The notes under the pieces are model-generated. The model was not told where the DNA came from, made no database searches, and saw only the letters and a program-made list of their open reading frames with translations. A DNA stretch of 64,000 bases from Microbacterium foliorum (GTDB taxonomy: Bacteria; Actinomycetota; Actinomycetes; Actinomycetales; Microbacteriaceae): assembly GCF_003367705.1 (NCBI RefSeq), contig NZ_CP031425.1, positions 372,001 through 436,000 of the forward strand, in the 5' to 3' direction. Position numbers and translations under genes: made by a program. Positions 57,015 through 64,000 of this stretch are shown in pieces; within the stretch, counting starts at the first letter, position 1; each line of letters begins with the position of its first letter.

Positions 57015-57071
57015 TTGACTTTCGTGGGAGCGCTCCCATAGAGTCGCTCATCAAGCGTGGGAGCGCTCCCA
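57015..57071 (+). promoter_or_regulatory. Cello-oligosaccharide operon promoter with two CelR-type operators
   Basis: -35 TTGACT (57015-57020) and -10 TAGAGT (57039-57044), 18-bp spacer. TGGGAGCGCTCCCA, a perfect 14-bp palindrome, fills most of the spacer (57025-57038) and recurs just after the start site (57058-57071), 33 bp apart. This is the known operator of CelR, the LacI-family cellobiose repressor of Thermobifida. Confidence 0.93.
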
Positions 57072-57139
57072 CAGATCGTCAGCGCTCGCACCGTCGCACC
57101 ACCTGCACCCCCGCACGACCCACCACAAAGGAGTGAACT

Positions 57140-58450
57140 GTGAACACACGTGCCCGCACCCGGATCCTGACGGCGGCTGCCGCAGCATCCGTCGCCGCCC
57201 TCGCCCTCGCCGGCTGCGCCCCCGCCGACGGAGGCGACGGCGCAGCGAGCGACGCGGACGTCACCCTGACCGTCACGACCTTCGGCACCTTCGGCTACGA
57301 GGACCTCTACGACGAGTACGAGAAGGCGCACCCGAACGTCACGATCGAGGCGAACAACATCGACACCGGCGGAAACGCCCGCACCGACGCCTTCACCAAG
57401 ATCGCCGCCGGCTCCGGACTCAGCGACATCGTCGCGATCGAAGAGGGCTGGCTCGGAGCCATCATGGACGTCTCCGACACCTTCGTCGACCTGCGCGACT
57501 TCGGCATCGAAGACCGCAAGTCCGACTGGGTCGACTGGAAGTACGCGCAGGGTACGGATGCCGACGGTCGCGTCATCGGCTACGGCACCGACATCGGTCC
57601 GAGCGGCATCTGCTTCAACGGCCCCGCTCTCGAGGCGGCCGGACTCCCCAGCGACCGCGAGGGCGTCGCCGAACTGCTCAACGGCGACTGGGAGAACTTC
57701 TTCCAGGTCGGCGCCGACTACACGGCCAAGACCGGCAAGGCCTGGTACGACCACTCCGGATTCGTCTGGAACGCCATGGTCAACCAGCTCGACGAGGGGT
57801 ACTACACCGCTGACGGAAAGCTGAACGTCGAGGGCAACGACGAGCTCGAGGAGCGCTTCGCGCTGCTCGGCGCAGCGACCGAGGGCGGCCAGTCCGCCGC
57901 GCAGAAGGCCTGGGACTGGAACGGCGGAAAGTCGTTCGTCGACGGCACCTTCGCGGTGTTCGTCTGCCCCGGATGGATGCTGGGCAACGTCAAGGGCTCC
58001 GTCGAGGCCGGTGGCGGCGACGCCGAGACCGGCTGGGACTTCGCCGACGTGTTCCCCGGAGGAGCCGCCAACTGGGGTGGCGCGTTCCTGTCGATCCCGG
58101 AGAGCTCGACGCACCAGGAGGCCGCGGCCGAGCTCGCCGACTGGCTGACGCAGCCCGAGCAGCAGGTGAAGCAGTCCGCGGCCGCGGGCAACTTCCCCTC
58201 GACGCTGAAGGCGCAGGAGACGCTCGCCGCCGAGGCGACGCCGAACCCGTTCTTCAACGACGCTCCGACCGGTGCGATCCTCGCCGAGCGCGCCAAGGGC
58301 GTGGTCGCGCAGTTCAAGGGCGCCGAGGACTCGGTCATCCAGGAGAACGTCTTCGGACCCGCTCTGAAGAGCCTCGACCTCGGTGAGGTCGACACGAAGG
58401 GCGCGTGGGACAAGGCGCTGGGACTGCTGAACGACTTGGTCACCCAGTGA
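57140..58450 (+). CDS. Cello-oligosaccharide-binding lipoprotein (CebE-like)
   Basis: 436 residues from GTG 57140, with AAAGGAG upstream. Lipobox ALAGC (Cys about 24). Family 1 binding protein: VTLTVTTFGTFGYEDLYDEYEKAHPNV, NNIDTGGNARTDAFTKIAAGSGLSDIVAIEEGW. This matches the CebE group that captures cellobiose and cellotriose. The two CelR operators upstream and the GH1 gene downstream agree. A strong hairpin follows the stop. Confidence 0.92.
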   Translation: MNTRARTRILTAAAAASVAALALAGCAPADGGDGAASDADVTLTVTTFGTFGYEDLYDEYEKAHPNVTIEANNIDTGGNARTDAFTKIAAGSGLSDIVAIEEGWLGAIMDVSDTFVDLRDFGIEDRKSDWVDWKYAQGTDADGRVIGYGTDIGPSGICFNGPALEAAGLPSDREGVAELLNGDWENFFQVGADYTAKTGKAWYDHSGFVWNAMVNQLDEGYYTADGKLNVEGNDELEERFALLGAATEGGQSAAQKAWDWNGGKSFVDGTFAVFVCPGWMLGNVKGSVEAGGGDAETGWDFADVFPGGAANWGGAFLSIPESSTHQEAAAELADWLTQPEQQVKQSAAAGNFPSTLKAQETLAAEATPNPFFNDAPTGAILAERAKGVVAQFKGAEDSVIQENVFGPALKSLDLGEVDTKGAWDKALGLLNDLVTQ

Positions 58451-58455
58451 TCCAC

Positions 58456-58502
58456 GGGGCGTCTCGTTCCGTTCGGCGGCGCCGAACGGGACGAGACGCC
58501 CC
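58456..58502 (+). terminator. Intercistronic hairpin after the binding-protein gene
   Basis: A 22-bp stem, GGGGCGTCTCGTTCCGTTCG... (58456-58477) against 58481-58502, has a 3-base loop and one G-U-type mismatch. With no promoter visible before the permease gene, it probably acts as an attenuator or a 3'-end protector, giving more binding protein than permease. Confidence 0.75.
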
Positions 58503-58549
58503 TCCATCCACATGCCCAGGGACCCCGGTTCCGGAACCAGGAAACTCTC

Positions 58550-59590
58550 ATGACCCTCACTGAAGAGCGCCGGTCGACGGCATCCGCTCCGCAGCAGAAG
58601 ACGGATGCCGCGTCGAAGCGCCCCTGGCGCCACCGCGTCTCACGATTCGATCAGCGCGCGTCCCCGTACTTCTACATCTCTCCGTTCTTCCTGCTCTTCG
58701 GGCTGGTCGGACTCTTCCCGCTGCTCTACACGATCTGGGTCGCCGTCCACGACTGGAACCTGCTCAAGGGGCAGGGCGACTTCGTCGGCGTCGGCAACTT
58801 CGTCAAGATCCTCGGCGACGGGATGTTCTGGAACTCGATCTTCAACACCCTGAGCATCTTCCTGCTCTCCGCCATCCCTCAGCTCACCGTCGCCCTCTTC
58901 ATCGCCTACCTGCTCGACCGAGGGCTGCGCACACCGACGTTCTGGCGCATGAGCGTGCTCATCCCCTTCGTGGTCACGCCCGTTGCCGTCGCGCTCATCT
59001 TCTCCAGCATCTTCAACGAGGCCGACGGACTGGCCAACAACCTCCTGAACCTCGTCGGCATCGCCGATCAGCAGTGGAAGGAGGACACCGCGCTGTCGCA
59101 CATCGCGATCGCGGTGATGGTGAACTTCCGGTGGACCGGCTACAACGCGCTGATCCTGCTCGCCGCCATGCAGTCGGTGCCGCGCGAGCTCTACGAGTCC
59201 GCGGCCATCGACGGTGCGGGTTCCGCTCGGCGCTTCTTCTCGATCACGATCCCGACGATCCGTCCGACCCTGATCTTCGTGATCATCACCTCGACGATCG
59301 GCGGTCTGCAGATCTTCGCCGAGCCGAAGCTGTTCGACGTCTCCACCGCGGGCGGCATCGGCGGCAGCGACAGACAGTTTCAGACGACGGTCCTGTTCCT
59401 CTGGGAGCTGGCCTTCTTCCGCCTCGACCTGGGCAAGGCCTCGGCCGTCGCGATCCTGCTGTTCCTGCTGATCGTGGCCTTCGGGCTGCTGAACTTCGCG
59501 ATCTCCCGCAGGATCTCCACCGGTGACGACCGCCGCAACCGCGCCGCGCGCCGCCGCGTCCGCTCGACCGACAAGGAGGGGGCGCGATGA
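58550..59590 (+). CDS. ABC sugar permease (CebF-like)
   Basis: 346 residues, six membrane helices; MalF-type without the large insert. SPYFYISPFFLLFGLVGLFPLLYTIWVAVHDWNLL is the usual start. The EAA loop is ELYESAAIDGAGSARRFFSITIPTIRPTL. A basic cytosolic tail ends the protein. The stop overlaps the next permease start. Confidence 0.93.
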   Translation: MTLTEERRSTASAPQQKTDAASKRPWRHRVSRFDQRASPYFYISPFFLLFGLVGLFPLLYTIWVAVHDWNLLKGQGDFVGVGNFVKILGDGMFWNSIFNTLSIFLLSAIPQLTVALFIAYLLDRGLRTPTFWRMSVLIPFVVTPVAVALIFSSIFNEADGLANNLLNLVGIADQQWKEDTALSHIAIAVMVNFRWTGYNALILLAAMQSVPRELYESAAIDGAGSARRFFSITIPTIRPTLIFVIITSTIGGLQIFAEPKLFDVSTAGGIGGSDRQFQTTVLFLWELAFFRLDLGKASAVAILLFLLIVAFGLLNFAISRRISTGDDRRNRAARRRVRSTDKEGAR

Positions 59591-60477
59591 CCGCCACCCA
59601 GGCACTCAGCGTGCCGGAGAAGATCCGCCGCCGCCGCGCCGTCGCGGGAGGAACCGCCGGCATCGGCAGCCGACCCGGCTTCCTCACCTACGGCCTCCTC
59701 GCCGCCTTCATCATCGGCAGCGTCTACCCGCTCTGGTGGTCGCTGGTCGTCGCGAGCGGCACGAACTCGACCCGTGGCGAGACGCTGCCGCTGATACCCG
59801 GTGGCAACTTCCTCGCGAATGCCGCCAAGGTGTTCGACGCGATCCCGTTCTGGCTCGCACTCGGCAACTCGTTCCTGATCTCGAGCGTCATCACGCTCTC
59901 CGTCGTGACCTTCTCGACCCTCGCGGGCTATGCGTTCGCGAAGCTGCGTTTCAAGGGCCGCGACGGACTGATGATCTTCGTGATCGCGACGATGGCGATC
60001 CCGACGCAGCTGGGCATCATCCCGCTGTTCATGCTGATGCGCGAGCTCGGCTGGACCGGATCGATCGGTGCGGTCATCGTGCCCACGCTCGTCACCGCCT
60101 TCGGCGTCTTCTTCATGCGGCAGTATCTCGTCGACGTCATCCCCGACGAGCTCATCGAGGCCGCGCGCATGGACGGGGCGAATCAGTTCCGCACGTTCCT
60201 CACGGTCGCGATCCCCGCCGCACGTCCGGCCATGGCGATCCTCGGTCTCTTCACCTTCATGACCGCCTGGACCGACTACCTGTGGCCGCTGATCGTGCTG
60301 TCCCCCTCGAACCCGACTCTGCAGACGGCCCTCAGCCAGCTGCAGTCGGGCTACTACATCGACTACTCCATCGTGCTCGCCGGTGCGGTGCTCGCGACCC
60401 TTCCGCTCCTGGTGCTCTTCGTGGTCGCCGGACGGCAGCTGGTCAGTGGCATCATGGCGGGCGCGGTGAAAGGATGA
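59587..60477 (+). CDS. ABC sugar permease (CebG-like)
   Basis: 296 residues, six membrane helices, MalG-type. EAA loop ELIEAARMDGANQFRTFLTVAIPAARPAM; ends LVSGIMAGAVKG. It is coupled at both ends by four-base overlaps (ATGA). No ATPase gene lies in the operon; the shared MsiK-type ATPase is presumably elsewhere, as for the galactan system. Confidence 0.93.
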   Translation: MTATQALSVPEKIRRRRAVAGGTAGIGSRPGFLTYGLLAAFIIGSVYPLWWSLVVASGTNSTRGETLPLIPGGNFLANAAKVFDAIPFWLALGNSFLISSVITLSVVTFSTLAGYAFAKLRFKGRDGLMIFVIATMAIPTQLGIIPLFMLMRELGWTGSIGAVIVPTLVTAFGVFFMRQYLVDVIPDELIEAARMDGANQFRTFLTVAIPAARPAMAILGLFTFMTAWTDYLWPLIVLSPSNPTLQTALSQLQSGYYIDYSIVLAGAVLATLPLLVLFVVAGRQLVSGIMAGAVKG

Positions 60478-61913
60478 CCTCTGTGACCCGTGCTTTTCCC
60501 CAGAACTTCTTGTTCGGTGCCGCGACCGCGGCGTATCAGATCGAGGGGGCCGCGTTCGAGGACGGACGCACCGCATCGATCTGGGACGCGTTCTGCCGCG
60601 TGCCCGGTGCGGTGATCGGCGGTGATGACGGCGATGTGGCATGCGACCACTATCACCGGCATCCGCAGGACGTCGCGCTCATGAAAGACCTGGGGCTGCA
60701 GACCTACCGGTTCTCGACGTCGTGGTCGCGGGTGCGACCCGACGGCGGGGCCGTCAACGCCAAGGGCGTCGACTTCTACGAGCGCCTCGTCGACGAGCTG
60801 CTCGCGAACGACATCCTGCCGTGGCTGACCCTGTACCACTGGGACATGCCGCAGGCGCTGCAGGACGTGGGCGGCTGGACGAACCGCGACACGGTCTCGC
60901 GCTTCCTCGAGTACGCGGGAACCATGCACGATGCGCTCGGGGACCGGGTGAACGTGTGGACGACCCTCAACGAGCCGTGGTGCTCGTCGTTCCTCTCCTA
61001 CACCGGAGGGGAGCATGCGCCGGGTCACACCAGTGTCGCCGAGGGGCTGCTCTCGGCCCACCACCTGCTTCTCGCCCACGGCGAGACCGTGCGCGAGCTG
61101 CGCGGTCGCGACGCGAGCCTGAACCTCGGGATCACCCTCAACCACACGGTCGCCGACCCGGCAGACCCGACGAATCCGGCCGATGTCGATGCCGCCCGCC
61201 GCGTCGACGGGCAGTTCAACCGCTGGTTCCTCGATCCGATCTACCGCGGAGAGTACCCGGCGGACATCGTCGAGGACATCCGCGTCGTGGACGCCGAGGC
61301 GGTGGCGCGGTTCGACGAGGCCGTGCACGACGGCGACCTCGCGACGATCGCGCAGCGCATCGACACGCAGGGCGTCAACTACTACCACGGCGACCTCCTC
61401 GCCGGTGCCGCCCCCGAGCACGCCGCCGTCGAGAGCGTGCCCGACACCGAGCGCGCGGTGCGCAGCCCCTATCCGTCGTTCGAGGGCATCCATGCCGTCG
61501 AGCGCGGGCTGCCGCGCACGGCCCAGAACTGGGAGGTGCAGCCCGAGGGGCTCACCCGCCTCCTGCAGCGCATCTGGAGCGAGTACGCGGAGCCCGCGGG
61601 CGTCGCGCTCTCGTTGACCGAGAACGGCGCCGCGTACGACGACGTCGCCGTGATCGCCGACGGCGAGACCCGCGTGCACGACGACGACCGCACCGAATTC
61701 CTGCGACTGCACCTCGCGGCCGTGCTCGACGCCGTCGATGCCGGAGTCGATGTGCGGGGCTACTTCTACTGGTCGCTGTTCGACAATTTCGAGTGGGCCT
61801 GGGGGTACGACAAGCGGTTCGGCATCGTGCGGGTCGACTACGACACCCAGCAGCGGAGCGTGAAGGACTCCGGGCGGGAGTACGCTCGCATCATCGCCGC
61901 TCGCGCTCTCTGA
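60474..61913 (+). CDS. GH1 beta-glucosidase (BglC-like)
   Basis: 479 residues, no signal peptide. Hydrolyses imported cellobiose to glucose. Acid/base Glu167 in TTLNEPWCSSF, nucleophile Glu383 in SLTENGAAYDD, FPQNFLFGAATAAYQIEGAAFEDGRTASIWD at the N-terminus, and GYFYWSLFDNFEWAWGYDKRFGIVRVDY at the C-terminus. The start overlaps the permease stop (ATGA). Placed last among the structural genes, right before the repressor. Confidence 0.95.
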   Translation: MTSVTRAFPQNFLFGAATAAYQIEGAAFEDGRTASIWDAFCRVPGAVIGGDDGDVACDHYHRHPQDVALMKDLGLQTYRFSTSWSRVRPDGGAVNAKGVDFYERLVDELLANDILPWLTLYHWDMPQALQDVGGWTNRDTVSRFLEYAGTMHDALGDRVNVWTTLNEPWCSSFLSYTGGEHAPGHTSVAEGLLSAHHLLLAHGETVRELRGRDASLNLGITLNHTVADPADPTNPADVDAARRVDGQFNRWFLDPIYRGEYPADIVEDIRVVDAEAVARFDEAVHDGDLATIAQRIDTQGVNYYHGDLLAGAAPEHAAVESVPDTERAVRSPYPSFEGIHAVERGLPRTAQNWEVQPEGLTRLLQRIWSEYAEPAGVALSLTENGAAYDDVAVIADGETRVHDDDRTEFLRLHLAAVLDAVDAGVDVRGYFYWSLFDNFEWAWGYDKRFGIVRVDYDTQQRSVKDSGREYARIIAARAL

Positions 61914-61969
61914 CGCCGGGCGGCGGAGTTCGGGAGCATTCGGCGTGGCCGCCGGCGGAGGGGAGAGTC

Positions 61970-62965
61970 GTGTCGTCACGAGCGACCATCGAAGAGGTGG
62001 CATCGACCGCCGGGGTGTCCCGGTCGACCGTGTCGCGTGTCGTCAACGGGTCGACGGCTGTCAGTCCCGAGGCCCTGCTCGCCGTGCAGCGCGCGATCCA
62101 GGAGCTCAGCTACGTGCCCAACCGCGCGGCGCGTTCCCTCGCGTCGAAGCAGACGCACGCGATCGCGCTGATCGTGCCCGAAGACACCACGCGCTTCTTC
62201 GGCGACCCGTTCTTCGCGGCGATCGTGGCGGGCATCACGGGCGCCCTGCGCGGCTCCGACTACCTGCTGAACCTTCTCATCGCGAGCGACGATCCGGGCG
62301 ACAAGATGACCAGCTTCGTGCGCAACGGCGGCGTCGACGGCGCGCTCATCGTGTCGCATCACACGAGTGACGCGTTCATCGAGCGCGTCGCCGACGCCGT
62401 GCCCGTGGTCTGGGGCGGCCGACCGGTGCGGCTGCGCGAGGGCGACTACGTGGTCGACGTCGACAACGTGGCCGGTGCGCGCGTCGCGACGACGCACCTG
62501 ATCGACACCGGGCGCACTCGCATCGCGACGATCTCGGGTCCGATCACCATGGTCTCCTCCGCCGATCGAGTGCAGGGCTTCCGCAGCGCGCTGGCGGATG
62601 CCGGGCTCGTCCCGTTCGCCGAAGAGGCCGGCGACTACAGCGAGGCGAGCGGAGCGGAGGCGGCGCGCCGCATCCTCGCGGTCGGGCGTCCGGATGCGAT
62701 CTTCGTCGCCAGCGACCTCATGGCCCGGGGGGCGCTGACCGCGCTGCGGGCAGCCGGAATCCGCGTGCCTGACGATGTCGCCCTCGTCGGCTTCGACGAC
62801 TCCTCGGTCGCGATCAGCACCGACCCGCCGTTGACGACCATGCGCCAGCCGATGTACGCGCAGGGTGAGGCGATGGCGGGCGTGCTGCTGTCGCGGCTCG
62901 CCGGCAGCGATCCCACGCATACGACGATCCTGCCGACCGAGCTGGTCGTCCGCGCCTCGTCCTGA
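61970..62965 (+). CDS. LacI-family repressor, CelR/CebR-like
   Basis: 331 residues from GTG 61970, with a GGAGGGGAGAG site. HTH and hinge (ATIEEVASTAGVSRSTVSRVVNGSTAVSPEALLAVQRAIQEL, 5-45) and a periplasmic-binding-fold effector domain. It is the last gene of the cellobiose operon. Together with the two perfect CelR operators at 57025 and 57058, it is very probably the cellobiose-responsive repressor acting on its own operon. Confidence 0.92.
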   Translation: MSSRATIEEVASTAGVSRSTVSRVVNGSTAVSPEALLAVQRAIQELSYVPNRAARSLASKQTHAIALIVPEDTTRFFGDPFFAAIVAGITGALRGSDYLLNLLIASDDPGDKMTSFVRNGGVDGALIVSHHTSDAFIERVADAVPVVWGGRPVRLREGDYVVDVDNVAGARVATTHLIDTGRTRIATISGPITMVSSADRVQGFRSALADAGLVPFAEEAGDYSEASGAEAARRILAVGRPDAIFVASDLMARGALTALRAAGIRVPDDVALVGFDDSSVAISTDPPLTTMRQPMYAQGEAMAGVLLSRLAGSDPTHTTILPTELVVRASS

Positions 62966-62984
62966 AGGCCCCGGCGTCGGTGCG

Positions 62985-63079
62985 GTGACCCTGCGGGATG
63001 TGCGGTAGCCCTGCGGCATGCGCAGTGACCCTCCGACACGGATGCGGACCCGACGCCCCTCCGGCATGGTCCGCATCCG
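62985..63079. terminator. Short tandem repeats and hairpin between convergent genes
   Basis: Three degenerate units like GTGCGGTGACCCTGCGG run from about 62985 to 63035. They are followed by CGGATGCGGACC (63039-63050) paired exactly with GGTCCGCATCCG (63068-63079) across a 17-base loop. It sits between the repressor gene and the DUF1266 gene and could stop both transcripts. Confidence 0.6.
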
Positions 63080-63092
63080 CGGGTCGGTGTCG

Positions 63093-63890
63093 TCAGCTGA
63101 TTCGCTGCGAGCTCGAGAGGTCCTGAGTCGTCGACCAGGGGAGGGTGTTCCACGGACCGCGCCGGCTGCTCAGCGCGATCTTGAGGTCGCGCCAGCCGTC
63201 GCCGAACTTCGCGATCGCGTCCTCGTCCACTGCGCCGTCGCTCCAGTGCATGACCCGCCCGGCGAGGTAGCTGAGGCCGAAGTCTGCCCACGACTCGAAA
63301 GACGGCCTCGCCTCTCTGCTGATGCGGCGGATGATCTGCCGCGCCTCGGGAACGTCGGCGTAGCCGAGCGCGACACCCCAGGTCGTCATGGCGACCGCCT
63401 GTCCCAGCGCGTAGCCGTCGAGGGTGCGCACGAACAGGTCGGGGCCGAGGAGGTCTTCCCCGACCGACCTGCGCACCTCGCGTTCGATCAGCTCGATGCC
63501 TGCGACGAAGGGGCGCGCGTCGGTCACGTCCCCGCCCTCGTGGTCGATTCCGGCCAGCCACTCCTGGGTGCGCGGGGGACGACCGAGGGCGGCCGCCCGC
63601 TGGTTGCGCGCCGAGAGATGGAGCATCCACGCGTGGCGACGGCGCCGCTCGATGCTCAGGAAGTCGATCATGCTGAGCCAGTCCGCGCGCGAGCCGACGT
63701 CCCACTGCTCGACGATCATCTCGCGCTCCACCCGTCCCAGACCGGGGGCTGTCGGATCGTTCCACGGGCCTGACGGCAAGGTGCAGATCTGCATCAGGCC
63801 CACCGCGATCCCCTCGGCGTCGTCGCCGGTCGAGGAGTAGTGCGGCGAGGCGTTCATCGTGATCGCCGTGGCGATCCGCAAGGGGGGCAT
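63093..63890 (-). CDS. DUF1266 family protein
   Basis: 265 residues from ATG 63890, which has GAGGAG upstream; the frame remains open 18 codons further. The arrangement WDVGSRADWLSMIDFLSIERRRRHAW, then RTLDGYALGQAVAMTTWGVALGYADVPEARQIIRRIS and SFESWADFGLSYLAGRVMHWSD, is that of DUF1266 proteins. Their function is not known; several lie near contact-dependent or polymorphic toxin loci, but no such genes are visible here. The promoter region (63905-63955) is unusually AT-rich for this genome, with TATATATTACAC on the minus strand. Confidence 0.8.
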   Translation of the reverse strand: MPPLRIATAITMNASPHYSSTGDDAEGIAVGLMQICTLPSGPWNDPTAPGLGRVEREMIVEQWDVGSRADWLSMIDFLSIERRRRHAWMLHLSARNQRAAALGRPPRTQEWLAGIDHEGGDVTDARPFVAGIELIEREVRRSVGEDLLGPDLFVRTLDGYALGQAVAMTTWGVALGYADVPEARQIIRRISREARPSFESWADFGLSYLAGRVMHWSDGAVDEDAIAKFGDGWRDLKIALSSRRGPWNTLPWSTTQDLSSSQRIS

Positions 63891-64000
63891 TACACTCCTC
63901 ACTGTGAGAGTCTGGGGGGACTCATAAGCTGAATGTCTGTTCAAAGTGTAATATATAGCGTTCGGATCGCAACCCGAAGGCGACCCGATCCTGGGGAAGT

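Overview
The window is about 70% G+C with strong G/C third-position bias. It reads as the chromosome of a free-living actinobacterium close to Microbacterium (Microbacteriaceae). The grounds are the protein set, the carbohydrate-uptake operons, the constant use of GATGCC and GCATCC dicodons, and a typical actinobacterial kdp locus. No rRNA, tRNA, transposase, integrase, prophage or CRISPR array was recognised. The whole window looks chromosomal. The unusual content lies between the genes, in several families of repeats and palindromes, and in the way transcripts start.

Layout. 29-6918: a galactan/galacto-oligosaccharide operon with a binding lipoprotein, two MalF/MalG-type permeases and a multidomain secreted GH53 galactanase. 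6919-7592: a dense repeat array. 7593-9094: an alpha/beta hydrolase and its divergent TetR regulator. 9380-10174: a TspO-like membrane protein. 10406-18627: the complete potassium operon (27-residue peptide, kdpF, A, B, C, D, E), read leftward. 18781-24729: an ArsB-like permease, a toxin-antitoxin pair, an acetyltransferase, a KimA-like permease, a small alarmone synthetase and a small Cys-rich protein. 24799-34765: a molybdenum island holding a sulfite-oxidase-fold enzyme, mogA, moaE, moaD, moaC, moeA, moeB, a HTH-TOBE regulator, modABC and moaA. 34954-45015: an M20 peptidase, a TetR regulator, and an oligopeptide-type ABC transporter operon ending in a GH3 glycosidase. 45032-48964: soxR, flavin reductase, superoxide dismutase, arsC and nhaA. 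49004-54913: an AGCS symporter, a LacI regulator, a GH13 alpha-glucosidase and a secreted toroid-fold protein. 55425-56988: purQ, purS and apt. 57140-62965: a cello-oligosaccharide operon (binding protein, two permeases, GH1 beta-glucosidase, LacI repressor) behind two perfect CelR-type operators. 63093-63890: a DUF1266 protein.

How it works together. Three plant-polymer systems (beta-galactan, a second beta-glycan, cellobiose) plus an alpha-glucosidase point to a soil or plant-associated heterotroph. In each of the three ABC operons the binding-protein gene is separated from the transporter genes by a large palindromic or repeat-rich gap, which probably sets their relative expression. The molybdenum island links molybdate import, cofactor synthesis and one cofactor-using enzyme. 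Potassium homeostasis is covered by Kdp and a KimA-like permease that lies next to an alarmone synthetase.

Most notable observations: (1) a TTCGTCTCGCTCCGCTCGCT-type repeat family fills five loci, and at one of them it is read in frame as about 70 extra residues in KdpB; (2) four 85-86 bp elements share 15-bp inverted ends; (3) two 68-bp palindromic elements share both ends and length; (4) at least sixteen -10 boxes end exactly 6 or 7 bases before a start codon, which implies pervasive leaderless transcription and includes an 8-codon leader overlapping moaA; (5) there is a 27-residue membrane peptide gene ahead of kdpF.
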